Part shown: positions 44,723 through 52,871 of the stretch, piece by piece
How positions within the stretch are numbered: position 1 is the first letter of the stretch
Layout of the letters: each line of letters starts with the position of its first letter
Translations under genes and position numbers: made by a program
The notes under the pieces: generated by a model
Told to the model about the DNA's origin: nothing
The model's input: the letters and a program-made list of their open reading frames with translations, nothing else
The model's database searches: none
Assembly: GCF_001653515.1 (NCBI RefSeq)
Contig: NZ_LYOY01000001.1
Location: forward strand, 372,001-436,000
Direction of reading: 5' to 3'
Length of the DNA: 64,000 nt
DNA from: Streptomyces sp. ERV7
GTDB taxonomy: Bacteria > Actinomycetota > Actinomycetes > Streptomycetales > Streptomycetaceae

Positions 44723-45535
44723 ATGAACACAGCCACGCCGCAGCAGAACCGGCCCCAGCCCCGGCAGAAGAAGATCCTTGTCGTCAGCGCCCATCCCGAC
44801 CCCCGGTCCCTGAACGCCGCTCTGACCGGCTTCGCCGTCGACCACCTGCGCGCGGCGGGGCACGAGGTACGGGTGTCCGACCTGTACGCGATGAAGTGGA
44901 AGGCGGTGGTGGACGCCGACGACTTCCCCGACCATCCCGGGGACCAGCGGCTGGATGTGATGAACGCCTCCGAACGCGCCACCCTCGCGGGCCGGTTGTC
45001 CCCCGACATCGCGGCGGAGCAGGAGAAGGTGCGCTGGTCGGACGCGGTGATCCTGCAGTTCCCGATGTGGTGGTTCTCGACGCCCGCGATCCTGAAGGGC
45101 TGGATCGACCGCGTGTTCACCAGCGGTTTCGGTTACGGCCCCGCGGTTCCCCCGCCGTACAGCGAGAGCACCCTCGGCGGGCGGCGTGCGCTGGTGTCGG
45201 TGACGGCGGGCGCCCGGGAGTCGGCGTTCTCCGATCGCGGTATCCACGGGCGGTTCGCGGACGTCCTCCACCCGTTGCAGCACGGCCTGTTCTGGTTCAC
45301 CGGCATGGCGCCGCTGGAGCCGTTCGCGGTGTACGACGCCAACGAGGTGTCCGAGGAGGCGTTCGCGGCGCAGAAGCGGGCGTACCGGCAGCGCCTCGAC
45401 GGGCTCTTCACCGACGAGCCGGTGCCGTACCGGACGCTCGTCGGCGGCGACTACGGGCGCGACATGCGGCTGCTGCCGGGGGTGGAGCCGCAGGGGACGA
45501 GCGGCTTCGCGCTGCACGCCCACCCGCGCGGTTGA
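44723..45535 (+). CDS. NAD(P)H oxidoreductase, NQO1/flavodoxin-like
   Basis: 270 residues of the Flavodoxin_2 family. Seen: ILVVSAHPDPRSLNAAL (FMN/FAD phosphate loop), ILQFPMWWFSTPAILKGWIDRVF (flavin and dimer region) and LVSVTAGARESAF. It would reduce quinones, nitro compounds or azo bonds with two electrons. It is divergent from the XRE regulator and is its probable target. Confidence 0.92.
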   Translation: MNTATPQQNRPQPRQKKILVVSAHPDPRSLNAALTGFAVDHLRAAGHEVRVSDLYAMKWKAVVDADDFPDHPGDQRLDVMNASERATLAGRLSPDIAAEQEKVRWSDAVILQFPMWWFSTPAILKGWIDRVFTSGFGYGPAVPPPYSESTLGGRRALVSVTAGARESAFSDRGIHGRFADVLHPLQHGLFWFTGMAPLEPFAVYDANEVSEEAFAAQKRAYRQRLDGLFTDEPVPYRTLVGGDYGRDMRLLPGVEPQGTSGFALHAHPRG

Positions 45536-45550
45536 ACTCCGACGGGAGGG

Positions 45551-46159
45551 TCACCCGGCGCGGCGGCGCTGCCCCGCGTAGAACGTCGTGGCGGCGGTGA
45601 GCAGCAGCAGGCCCAGGGTGATGTCCACGGTGGTCTCCGTGGTGTCCTCCTGGTCCGGGCTGTCCGGCAGCCGCGGCTTCAGCAGGCCGAGCGGGTCCTT
45701 GCGGATCTCGACCCGGTCGCCCACCTCGGCCTGGCCGAAGCAGTTCTGCTGCTGGGACACCTTGTGCACGGTGTGGTCGCCGCCGGTCTCGGCGACTGTG
45801 CAGACCAGGTCCGCGCCGCGCCGGTTGTGCTCGTCGACGACCTGGGTGACCACCGCGGGGACCGGATCGCCGGCGGTCTTCATATAGACCTCGTACATCG
45901 CGGGCCCGGCGAACAGCACGAGCGCGAAGCAGCCGACCGAGGCGAGCGTCGCGGCTCCGGCGCGGTGCCAGGCGCCGCCGATCAGACAGGCGGCGACGGC
46001 GGTGAGTCCGAGTGTGAGGATCACGCCCAGCCAGAGCGCGTACTGCCCGATCCCGGCGCCCAGCGCCATGCCGCCCGGTATGAGCAGCGCCCACATCGCG
46101 GAGTTGAGCGTCCTGCGCCCCTCGCCCTGACGCGCCCGCTCCACCTCTACGGCACTCAT
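45551..46159 (-). CDS. Membrane protein, DUF3592-like
   Basis: 202 residues with three N-terminal hydrophobic helices, an outside region of about 65 residues (PAVVTQVVDEHNRRGADLVCTV; QQQNCFGQAEVGDRVEI) and a C-terminal helix. The outer part with its VGDRVEI strand resembles DUF3592 proteins. Function unknown. It converges on the oxidoreductase gene 15 bp away. Confidence 0.75.
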   Translation of the reverse strand: MSAVEVERARQGEGRRTLNSAMWALLIPGGMALGAGIGQYALWLGVILTLGLTAVAACLIGGAWHRAGAATLASVGCFALVLFAGPAMYEVYMKTAGDPVPAVVTQVVDEHNRRGADLVCTVAETGGDHTVHKVSQQQNCFGQAEVGDRVEIRKDPLGLLKPRLPDSPDQEDTTETTVDITLGLLLLTAATTFYAGQRRRAG

Positions 46160-46207
46160 CCCCGCCCTGCCCCCGCCGCTGCCACCGATGTACGGGGGAC
46201 AGCCTAG

Positions 46208-47416
46208 TCAGGGCCGCATGAGGACCTTGACGGCGCCGTCGGCGCCGCGTTCGGCGAGGTCGTACGCGTGCGGCGCCCGCTCAAGCGGCAGGTGGTGGGT
46301 GGCGAAGTCGTCCACGCCGAGCGGGTCGTCGTCGGCGAGGAAGGACATGATGTCCGCGCTCCAGCGGTGGACGTTGGTCCGGCCCGCCCGCAGCTGGATG
46401 TGCTTCTCGGACAGTGTCATCAGCGGCAGCGGGTCGGCCGTCCCGCCGTAGTCGCCGCCGAGCGAGAGCGTGCCGCCCCGGCGGACCAGGGAGATGGCGA
46501 GGTGGAGGGCGGCCAGTCGGTCGGCGCCGGTCCTGGTGGTGCGCCGGGCGCCCCGGTCCTGCGGGCGGGTGGCTTCGGACGCCTGCCGGGCCTCGGTGAG
46601 ACGGCCGAGGAGTCCGTCGTGGGCCTCGGTGCCCACGGCGTGGATCACCGCGTCCGGGCCCCGGCCGAAGGTGTGGGTGCCGATCGCGGCGATCAGCTCG
46701 TCCTGGCTCTCGTAGTCACCCGGATCGAACACCTCCACGCCCCGCTTGCGCGCCCGCGCCAGCCGCTCGGGCACCACGTCGACACCGATGGCGTGGGAGG
46801 CGCCGCCTTGCAGGGCGATCCGGCAGGCCATGTCGCCGAGCGGGCCGAGGCCGAGGACGGCGACCGTTCCCGCCGGCGGTATGTCCGCGTACCGCACCGC
46901 CTGCCAGGCGCTCGGCAGCACGTCCGAGAGGTAGAGGAAGCGGTCGTCCGGCGGGCCATCTGGCACCTGGATCGGTCCGAACTGGGCCTGTGGCACCCGT
47001 AGATACTCCGCCTGCGCGCCCGGCACCGAGCCGTTCCGCCCGGGGCGGCCGAACAGCGCCGCCCCGGTGTCGTGGCCGGGGTCGTGGGTGGTCCGGCACT
47101 GCCCGGGCAGACCCGCCGAGCACATCCAGCAGTGCCCGCAGGCGATGTGGAACGGTACGACGACCCGGTCGCCGGGCTTCAGTTCCGGCACTTGGGAGCC
47201 GGTCTCCTCGACGATCCCGACGGCCTCGTGGCCGAGGACGTCTCCCGGCCTCAGGAACGGGGCGAGGGTGTCGTGCTGCTCGTACAGACGGAGGTCGACG
47301 TCGCACAGTCCCGTCGAGGTGACGCGCACGATCGCGTCCGTCCGCTCCTGGATCACCGGGTCCGGCACGGTCTCCACCCGGACGTTCCGCCTGCCCTGCC
47401 ACGTCACAGCCCTCAT
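46208..47416 (-). CDS. Zinc-dependent alcohol dehydrogenase, formaldehyde-dehydrogenase-like
   Basis: 402 residues, medium-chain MDR family. Catalytic zinc region GHEAVG, structural zinc cysteines CGHCWMCSAGLPGQC, Rossmann motif VAVLGLGPLGDMACRIAL. The usual GxCGSDLH around the first zinc ligand is GLCDVDLRLY here, so the substrate-side pocket differs. The extended middle region matches the glutathione-independent formaldehyde dehydrogenase group. A MarR gene lies upstream on the same strand, 122 bp away. Confidence 0.88.
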   Translation of the reverse strand: MRAVTWQGRRNVRVETVPDPVIQERTDAIVRVTSTGLCDVDLRLYEQHDTLAPFLRPGDVLGHEAVGIVEETGSQVPELKPGDRVVVPFHIACGHCWMCSAGLPGQCRTTHDPGHDTGAALFGRPGRNGSVPGAQAEYLRVPQAQFGPIQVPDGPPDDRFLYLSDVLPSAWQAVRYADIPPAGTVAVLGLGPLGDMACRIALQGGASHAIGVDVVPERLARARKRGVEVFDPGDYESQDELIAAIGTHTFGRGPDAVIHAVGTEAHDGLLGRLTEARQASEATRPQDRGARRTTRTGADRLAALHLAISLVRRGGTLSLGGDYGGTADPLPLMTLSEKHIQLRAGRTNVHRWSADIMSFLADDDPLGVDDFATHHLPLERAPHAYDLAERGADGAVKVLMRP

Positions 47417-47538
47417 CGGCGGTCCCTTCCCTGTCGTCGTGCCCGCGTCGCGGGACCGGCCGGGTACCCGGGCCCCGCCGGGGGCAACCGGTCGGGGCCG
47501 ACGCGTTCACGCCATAACCGCCGCCGGGGCCGCCGGAG

Positions 47539-48036
47539 TCACTCCGAGGCCGCGTCGCCGCCCGCGCGGATCTCGTCGAGCGACTCCTGCATGAGCCGCT
47601 TCGCGCGCGTGAACCAGTCGGCCAGCACGGCGACTTCGGCCGGCCCGTAGTCCGCGAAGAGGGCGCCGAGGCGCTCGGAGAACGGGCCGTACACCGCGAG
47701 GATGCGCGCCTGCGCGGACTCGTGCATGACCACCCGCACCCGGCGGCGGTCCGCCGGATCGGGCTGCCGGTGGGCGTAGCCCGCCTTCTCCAGGCGGTTG
47801 AGTACGCCGGTGACCCCGCCGGTCGTCAGCCGGGCCCGCTCGGCGAGGTCGCCCGCGGCGAGCGACTCCCCGGCCAGGGACGCCTCGACGAGGAAGCCGA
47901 GGCAGGTGAGGTCGGTGGCGTTGAGCCCGAGCCGGGCCGCGATGTCCTGCTGTCCGAGGTGGGCGAGCGCGATCATCCGGTCCATCGCGTACAGCGCCTG
48001 CTCCGGTGTCGCCGCAGGGCGCTCCTTGCCTTCCAC
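47539..48036 (-). CDS. MarR-family regulator
   Basis: 165 residues. Winged helix region LAAGDLAERARLTTGGVTGVLNRLEKAGYAHR followed by the wing PDPADRRRVRV, diagnostic for MarR. GTG 48036 has AAGGGGA seven bases upstream. Three overlapping palindromes lie just upstream and are the likely autoregulatory operator. Possible targets are the dehydrogenase downstream and the divergent small membrane gene. Confidence 0.93.
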   Translation of the reverse strand: MEGKERPAATPEQALYAMDRMIALAHLGQQDIAARLGLNATDLTCLGFLVEASLAGESLAAGDLAERARLTTGGVTGVLNRLEKAGYAHRQPDPADRRRVRVVMHESAQARILAVYGPFSERLGALFADYGPAEVAVLADWFTRAKRLMQESLDEIRAGGDAASE

Positions 48037-48047
48037 TCCACAATCCC

Positions 48048-48076
48048 CTTACGATCTAAGCTACTTAGTCACTAAG
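48048..48076. promoter_or_regulatory. Overlapping palindromes upstream of marR
   Basis: CTTA-CGATC-TAAG (48048-48060), CTAAG-CTA-CTTAG (48056-48068) and CTTAGT-C-ACTAAG (48064-48076) overlap in an eight-base rhythm. MarR dimers bind such TTAG/CTAA palindromes. Confidence 0.65.
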
Positions 48077-48172
48077 GGATTCTAGCGCGCGGCGGCCCGG
48101 GCCGCTCTGCCCTGCCCTGCGCACACCCGTAATCCGTACCAGCCCGAAGAGTTGATACGTCAAGGAGACGAC

Positions 48173-48523
48173 ATGGGGTTACACGGCGACCACGACATGG
48201 GCCACACCGTGGCCGGCTGGACCGGGACCGGGGCGGGGGTGCTCGGCAGTGTCGTCACCGGCGCGGCGCTCGCCCGGGGGGCGGTGATCGGGGTGTGGCT
48301 GGGGTGCATCGTCATCGCCCTCGCCGCGCTGACCACGTGGGTGCTGCATCTGGCGGGGTGGGGCAAGGCGTCCGGGCCGCGCCCGCCGGGGCGACAGCAC
48401 TGGCGCATGCGCGACACCACGGCACGGCGGGGTCATCCCGGCTGTGTCGGCTGCCGCCTGGCCGGGCGCCGTGGGCCGCGTACGTCCGAAGCCGTCCCGG
48501 TGGCGGTGCCGGTACGCCTCTGA
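48173..48523 (+). CDS. HGxxPAAW-type small membrane protein with TTA codon
   Basis: 116 residues. Start MGLHGDHDMGHTVAGWTG, two hydrophobic helices, WVLHLAGWGK, and a C-terminal GHPGCVGCRLAGR with a CxxC pair, all features of the HGxxPAAW-type family of actinomycetes. ATG 48173 has AAGGAG five bases upstream. The third codon is TTA, rare in Streptomyces and needing the bldA tRNA, so expression should be tied to development. Role unknown. Confidence 0.82.
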   Translation: MGLHGDHDMGHTVAGWTGTGAGVLGSVVTGAALARGAVIGVWLGCIVIALAALTTWVLHLAGWGKASGPRPPGRQHWRMRDTTARRGHPGCVGCRLAGRRGPRTSEAVPVAVPVRL

Positions 48524-48537
48524 GGACGCGGCCGAGT

Positions 48538-48584
48538 GCGGGTCAACTCCGCGCGCGGGTCAGCTCCTGGTGCGGGTCAGCACC
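48538..48584. repeat. Three copies of a 13-bp element at 17-bp spacing over a stop codon
   Basis: GCGGGTCAACTCC at 48538, GCGGGTCAGCTCC at 48555 and GCGGGTCAGCACC at 48572. The stop codon of the minus-strand acetyltransferase gene lies in the second copy. Confidence 0.8.
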
Positions 48585-49081
48585 CGGGTCGTACTGCCGT
48601 CGTCCTCGGTGATGTCGCGGACGTGCGCGAAACCGAGCTTGTCCAGGACGGCCAGTGACGCCCTGTTGGGTTCGGCCACGGTCGCGTGCACCTCGGTCAG
48701 GCCGAGGGTGTCGAAGCCATGGGTGACGAGCGCCCGCGCCACCTCCCGGCCGAGGCCGGAGCCCCAGGCGTCGGGGGCCAGCGCATAGATGATCTCGTGC
48801 CCCTCGACCTCGTCGGTCCGCTTGATCTCGGCATGGCCGACCAGTCGCCCGTCCCGGCGCACCGCCCACACGTCGAACCGGTCCTCCGCGTAGACCTTCG
48901 TGAAGATCCGCCCGAACAGGGCCCGGTCGTCCGCCTCGGAAGCGGTTCCGTCGCCCATCCACCGGGACACCCTCGTGTCCTGGAACAGGGCGACGAAACC
49001 CTCCTCGTCGTCGGGGACGTACCGGTCGAGGAGCAGACGCTCGGTACGCAGGGTCGGCGTCGAAGGCCGTGTCGAAGTCAC
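48560..49081 (-). CDS. GNAT acetyltransferase, RimJ/RimL-like
   Basis: 173 residues. Acetyltransf_3 pattern: LRTERLLLDRYVPDDEEGFV at the start, acetyl-CoA loop APDAWGSGLGREVARALV, and EPNRASLAVLDKLGF near the end. Substrate unknown. TAGCGT (49095-49090) ends eight bases before GTG 49081, suggesting a leaderless mRNA. Its 3' end lies in a short tandem repeat. Confidence 0.9.
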   Translation of the reverse strand: MTSTRPSTPTLRTERLLLDRYVPDDEEGFVALFQDTRVSRWMGDGTASEADDRALFGRIFTKVYAEDRFDVWAVRRDGRLVGHAEIKRTDEVEGHEIIYALAPDAWGSGLGREVARALVTHGFDTLGLTEVHATVAEPNRASLAVLDKLGFAHVRDITEDDGSTTRVLTRTRS

Positions 49082-49203
49082 GAGCGGCGACGCTACCCAC
49101 GCCCCGCCGGGACCGGCAAACGTATTTCCCTACCGGCCCCTACCGTTTCCCTGCTGGGGAAATGCCGATGCGGCGGCCCTCGGCGGTGGGATACAACGGG
49201 AGG

Positions 49204-49989
49204 ATGGACGAAGAGCGGTTGCCCGGGGGCCGGACGGTCGGCGCGGTACGCATCGGTGACGCGGTCCACCGGGCCGCCCAGCCCTGGACACCCGCCGTGC
49301 ACGCGGTGCTGCGGCACCTGGAATCCGTGGGGTTCGACGGCGCGCCCCGGGTGCTCGGCACGGACGGGCAGGGCCGCGAGATCCTCACCCATCTCGCGGG
49401 TGAGACGGCCGGGGAGGAGCTTCCCTGGCCCGCGTGGGTGTACTCGGACGCCGCGCTCAGGAGCGTCGGCCGCTGGGCGCGCCAACTGCACGACGCCACG
49501 GAGGCGTTCGTGCCGCCGCCCGGTGTGCGCTGGCTGGCCGGGCAGACCTGGCGCCCCGGCCTGGTCATCGGCCACCACGACGCCGCCCCGTGGAACGCGG
49601 TGTGGCGCGACGGGGAGTTGGCCGGGTTCTTCGACTGGGACACGGCGGGGCCCTCGTCGCGCGAGTTCGACCTGGCGTTCATGGCGTTGACGTGGGTGCC
49701 GCTGCACGCCCGCCGGTTCGTCCGGCGCACCGGGTTCACCGACTTCGACGACCGGTCCCGGCGCCTCCACCTGTTCCTCGACGCCTACGGCTACGAGGGC
49801 GACCGGACGGCCTTCGGGGCGGTCGTCGCCCAGCGGGCCCGTGTCAACGCCGAAGTGATCGACCGCATGGCGGCCGGCGGTGACCCCGTCTACACGGCGC
49901 TGCTTCCCGTCGCGGCGGACCTGCGCGAGGCGGCCCTCGAAGTCGAGGCGCTGCCCGAGCCGTTCTGGCGCGGCGAGCCGACGGCGTAG
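49204..49989 (+). CDS. Aminoglycoside-phosphotransferase-fold (APH) protein
   Basis: 261 residues. The kinase-like fold is shown by VIGHHDAAPWNAVW (catalytic loop HxDxxxxN) and FFDWDTAGPSSREFDLA (metal-binding DxD-like segment). Such proteins phosphorylate antibiotics or small metabolites; resistance cannot be inferred. GGGAGG touches the ATG, too close for a Shine-Dalgarno site, but TACAAC (49192-49197) ends six bases before ATG 49204, fitting a leaderless promoter. An inverted repeat TTTCCC/GGGAAA lies at 49146-49162. Confidence 0.85.
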   Translation: MDEERLPGGRTVGAVRIGDAVHRAAQPWTPAVHAVLRHLESVGFDGAPRVLGTDGQGREILTHLAGETAGEELPWPAWVYSDAALRSVGRWARQLHDATEAFVPPPGVRWLAGQTWRPGLVIGHHDAAPWNAVWRDGELAGFFDWDTAGPSSREFDLAFMALTWVPLHARRFVRRTGFTDFDDRSRRLHLFLDAYGYEGDRTAFGAVVAQRARVNAEVIDRMAAGGDPVYTALLPVAADLREAALEVEALPEPFWRGEPTA

Positions 49990-50062
49990 GGCGCTCGGGC
50001 GGCCGTGGCCCGCCCAGGTCCGCCCGGCGTCTTCCGCGGCCCGCCCGTCGTGGTCCGGCCCG

Positions 50063-50329
50063 TCACAGATGCGCGGCGGTCATCGCCATGGCGAGCACGA
50101 TGGTCACCAGTGCCAGGCTCATCATGGCCGCCCGGGCGGGACTCATACGGTCGCCCTCCCACCCCGCGCCCCGGGCGCCGGCCCGCGGGAGGTCCCGCCG
50201 GTCCGCCTCGCGCAGCCGGGTGCACCATTCGCAGTCGAGTCCCGGGCGGGCTGGTGTGGACAGCCAGTAGGCCCCGGTCAGTTCGGCCCGGTGCGCGGTT
50301 TCCGGGCCCTGTGCAGCGTCCCTGTCCAT
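50063..50329 (-). CDS. Small tail-anchored membrane protein with CxxC
   Basis: 88 residues: a soluble part with LDCEWCTRLREADRR (a CxxC pair) and one C-terminal membrane helix (MMSLALVTIVLAMAMTAAHL). Third positions are strongly G/C, supporting a real gene. No family recognised. It may bind a metal or join in a redox pair. Confidence 0.6.
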   Translation of the reverse strand: MDRDAAQGPETAHRAELTGAYWLSTPARPGLDCEWCTRLREADRRDLPRAGARGAGWEGDRMSPARAAMMSLALVTIVLAMAMTAAHL

Positions 50330-50665
50330 ACCCGGTTCAACGCCCCGGCGCGGTCGCGGGGAATGCGTGCGTCCGGTTTCGCGATCAAATCGTTGCCACC
50401 GTGTACGGCAGAGCGGGCGTACACGAGATCGTTCTCCGCCCCTTTGTGCGCCACCGGGGCGGCGATTGTGGCCGGGGGTTCACTGTCGGCGCACGGGCCG
50501 TGCCTGCGATGCTGGTGGCAGGGCTTCGAAGCGGCCGCGCCAGTTCCTCGGCACGGCCGCGCGCGTGCCGAAGACGCAGGGATCCCCTCCCGCTGCGTCA
50601 CCGGCACCCGGTGCCCGCTCCGCCGTCCGCGGAGCGGGCACCGTCGGCCCGTCGGTCCAGCGGTG
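50330..50665. other. Intergenic region with a 7-bp inverted repeat
   Basis: 336 bp without a convincing gene. GTGTACG (50401-50407) and CGTACAC (50418-50424) form an inverted repeat with ten bases between. ATCGTT occurs on both sides. This may be an operator for the small membrane-protein gene on the minus strand. Confidence 0.5.
50401..50424. promoter_or_regulatory. GTGTACG-N10-CGTACAC inverted repeat
   Basis: Perfect 7-bp arms; 72 bp upstream of the small membrane-protein start at 50329. Size and symmetry fit a TetR- or GntR-type operator. Confidence 0.4.
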
Positions 50666-51505
50666 TCATCCCAGGAACGCGCCGACGCGTGCCACGAACC
50701 GCTCGGCGTCGTCGAGCCAGGGGAAGTGCCCGGCCCCGGGCTGCACGACCAGCTCGGCGTGCGGGAAGACCTCGGCCAGTTCGTTCATCGCGCGGGGCGG
50801 CGAGTTGAGATCGACCTCCCCGGCCAGCAGCAGGACGGGCGAGCCGAGCCGCGCGAGCGCTTCCCGGGTGGCCTGCGGATCGAACGCGCCCTCGCTCCCG
50901 AAGACGGCTGCGGCCTCGCCGTTCTTCTGCCCGTCCTCCGCGGCCCGATGAGCGCGGGCCGCCGCGTCCCAGTGGCCGTACCAGAAAGGCGCGACGGCCT
51001 GCCACGCGTCGGCGGTCGCCTTCCCCGCGAAGATCGCCTCCAGCGCGGCGAACGCCTCCGGGAACCACGGCTCGTCCCGGCGCAGCAGCGCCGTCCCGCG
51101 CCGGACCTCGCCCGTGACCGGGATGCCGAGGGCGATCACGCTCGGAGTGATGAGCGCGAGCTTGGCGACGCGCTCCGGATGCCGCTCGGCGTACCGCACG
51201 GCCAGATTCGTCCCGGCGGAGTGCGCGAGCAGGTCCACCCGGCCGAGGCCGAGGTGCTCGCGCAGTGCCTCGACGTCGTCGACGAGCCGGTCGCAGCGGT
51301 ACGAGGCGGTGTCCTGCGGCGCATCGGACTCGCCGGTGCCCCGGAGGTCCAGGACGATCAGCCGCCGGTGCGCGGAGAGCCCGCCCAGGTCTCCCAGGTA
51401 GGCGGAGGCCTGCATCGGGCCGCCGGGCAGACAGATCAGCGGAGGTCCGTCTCCGTGGACGTGGTAGCTGAGCTCGGTTCCGTCGTACGCGGAGAAGGAA
51501 GGCAT
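50666..51505 (-). CDS. Alpha/beta hydrolase, prolyl-iminopeptidase-like
   Basis: 279 residues. Oxyanion segment LPGGPMQASAYLGDL and DLRGTGES are features of peptidase family S33. Triad: Ser in LLAHSAGTN (AHSAG rather than GxSxG with leading Gly), Asp in LLAGEVDLN, His in GAGHFPW. No signal peptide. ATG 51505 with GAAGGA upstream is chosen; an upstream GTG adds only 12 unlikely residues. Confidence 0.87.
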   Translation of the reverse strand: MPSFSAYDGTELSYHVHGDGPPLICLPGGPMQASAYLGDLGGLSAHRRLIVLDLRGTGESDAPQDTASYRCDRLVDDVEALREHLGLGRVDLLAHSAGTNLAVRYAERHPERVAKLALITPSVIALGIPVTGEVRRGTALLRRDEPWFPEAFAALEAIFAGKATADAWQAVAPFWYGHWDAAARAHRAAEDGQKNGEAAAVFGSEGAFDPQATREALARLGSPVLLLAGEVDLNSPPRAMNELAEVFPHAELVVQPGAGHFPWLDDAERFVARVGAFLG

Positions 51506-51518
51506 GGCCGAGACTTTG

Positions 51519-52154
51519 TCAGGGGCGCGGAGGCGGAGCAAGCGGATTCCTCCACCACCGACGGACCGTCTGACCTGTGGTGATACCGGCCGGGCGGTAC
51601 AGGCGCTCGTGCACCTTGCCCGCGAAGGCCAGCATCTGGGCCTGCAGGGCGCCGGTGGTCGCGGCGTACCGCGGGGTGTCCGCGGGTTCGCGCCGCCCGT
51701 CCGTCTCCCCGCGCGCCAGCCACTCGTCGACGTCCTCGATGAGGGCGAGATGACAGGTGTAGATCGCGTCGATCAGATGCGTCACCGCTGCCTGTTCGTC
51801 CTCGGCGAGCATCAGGCGCAGCACCCATTCGGCCGCCTGCGTCTCCCTTATGCGGTCATGTACCGCCGCCCGCTTCGCTTCGAGGTCGTCGTCGGTGCCC
51901 CGAGGTGTCTGGACGTGCCGGCGCACGATCCGCATCTGGCGCCTGACGGTGTCCACGCTCAGGATCAGGTCGGCGTACGCGGCGCGTTTGCGGACGACCG
52001 TCTCGGCCTCCTGCTGCGAGACGAGCTGCAAACGCGCCACGTCGAGCTGCCCGCGGGCGGATACGCGGGCGCTCGACCAGGTGGTGAGGGCGCCGGCGAT
52101 CGCCCCGCCGGCGCCCAGAGCCGCGCCGACGACCACCGCCCACTGTCCGTCCAT
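51519..52154 (-). CDS. Membrane-anchored coiled-coil protein, unknown
   Basis: 211 residues. One N-terminal hydrophobic helix (VVVGAALGAGGAIAGALTTW) and then long charged helices (VSQQEAETVVRKRAAYADLI; LEAKRAAVHDRIRETQAAEW) predicted as coiled coil. No family recognised. TAACGT (52167-52162) ends seven bases before the ATG, so the mRNA is probably leaderless. It ends 13 bp before the hydrolase start and may be co-transcribed with it. Confidence 0.75.
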   Translation of the reverse strand: MDGQWAVVVGAALGAGGAIAGALTTWSSARVSARGQLDVARLQLVSQQEAETVVRKRAAYADLILSVDTVRRQMRIVRRHVQTPRGTDDDLEAKRAAVHDRIRETQAAEWVLRLMLAEDEQAAVTHLIDAIYTCHLALIEDVDEWLARGETDGRREPADTPRYAATTGALQAQMLAFAGKVHERLYRPAGITTGQTVRRWWRNPLAPPPRP

Positions 52155-52215
52155 GGAGCAGACGTTAGGCCGTGCCGGGCCTGCCGTAGGGGCTGTTCGC
52201 GGTTTTTTCCGGCCC

Positions 52216-52404
52216 CTACTCGTCTCCCTTGGCGTCCGCGTCGGCCGCGGCCGCCGCCGACTCCGCCGCGCCGACCTTCTGCTCCATCTGCTGCTCCGTG
52301 CCCGAGGGCGCGTCCGGCTTGGCGGGGGAGTGGGAGCAGCCCGTGGCGAGTGCGGCGGTCAGGGCCGCCGTCGCCACGGTGTGCAGGAGGGGGCGGACGC
52401 GCAT
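52216..52404 (-). CDS. Small lipoprotein
   Basis: 62 residues: short basic start, hydrophobic stretch and lipobox LATGC, then an acidic Ala/Glu/Asp-rich tail. ATG 52404 shares one base with the stop of the secreted-protein gene (TGATG). It is the last gene of the two-component operon. No family recognised. Confidence 0.72.
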   Translation of the reverse strand: MRVRPLLHTVATAALTAALATGCSHSPAKPDAPSGTEQQMEQKVGAAESAAAAADADAKGDE

Positions 52405-52826
52405 CACTTCGTCCCGTTGCGGTTGGCCTCGCACCAGGTAGCCACGTCCTTGAGGTCCTTCTGGCGCTGCTGAAGGGTCGTCACCAACCCCCTGCGGTAA
52501 GTGAGTTTGTCGTTGAGGTAGGTCTCGACCGCCGTGTGGCCCTCCTTCTTCGCGTTGTCCACCCGCTCCTGGAGCCGGGCCACCGAACCCACGGTGTGCA
52601 CACCGCCGTTGAGCCGGCCGAGGGAGCGTTCGAGGCGCGCCGCGACCTTGGGCGCCCGCTTGCAGACGCCCTTGGCGCCGTCGGTCGTGGGCGCCTCGGC
52701 CGTGGTGCGCGGTGCCTTGGAGGGGGTGGAGTCGGCGAAGGCGCTGGGCGCGGTGACGGTGAGTACGGCCGTCGCGGCCAGCGCGGCCGCGGCCACCCGG
52801 CGGCGGTTCGAGAGGGGTTGGTCCAT
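52404..52826 (-). CDS. Secreted helical protein of two-component operon
   Basis: 140 residues. Signal peptide (NRRRVAAAALAATAVLTVTA, cut near AFA-D), a Thr/Pro linker and a helical charged domain with two cysteines (GVCKRAP and TWCEANRN) that could form a disulfide. ATG 52826 has AGGAGG eight bases upstream. It lies 45 bp after the sensor kinase gene, so it may be regulated by, or sense for, that system. Confidence 0.78.
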   Translation of the reverse strand: MDQPLSNRRRVAAAALAATAVLTVTAPSAFADSTPSKAPRTTAEAPTTDGAKGVCKRAPKVAARLERSLGRLNGGVHTVGSVARLQERVDNAKKEGHTAVETYLNDKLTYRRGLVTTLQQRQKDLKDVATWCEANRNGTK

Positions 52827-52871
52827 GGTGGGTGCCTCCTGGTCCACGGGATCGGATCGGACGACCGGAGG

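Noticed and set aside
50278..50607. A 109-codon minus-strand frame in the gap before the hydrolase.
   Set aside because: Mixed third positions and overlap with the dyad and the small membrane gene; no recognisable feature.
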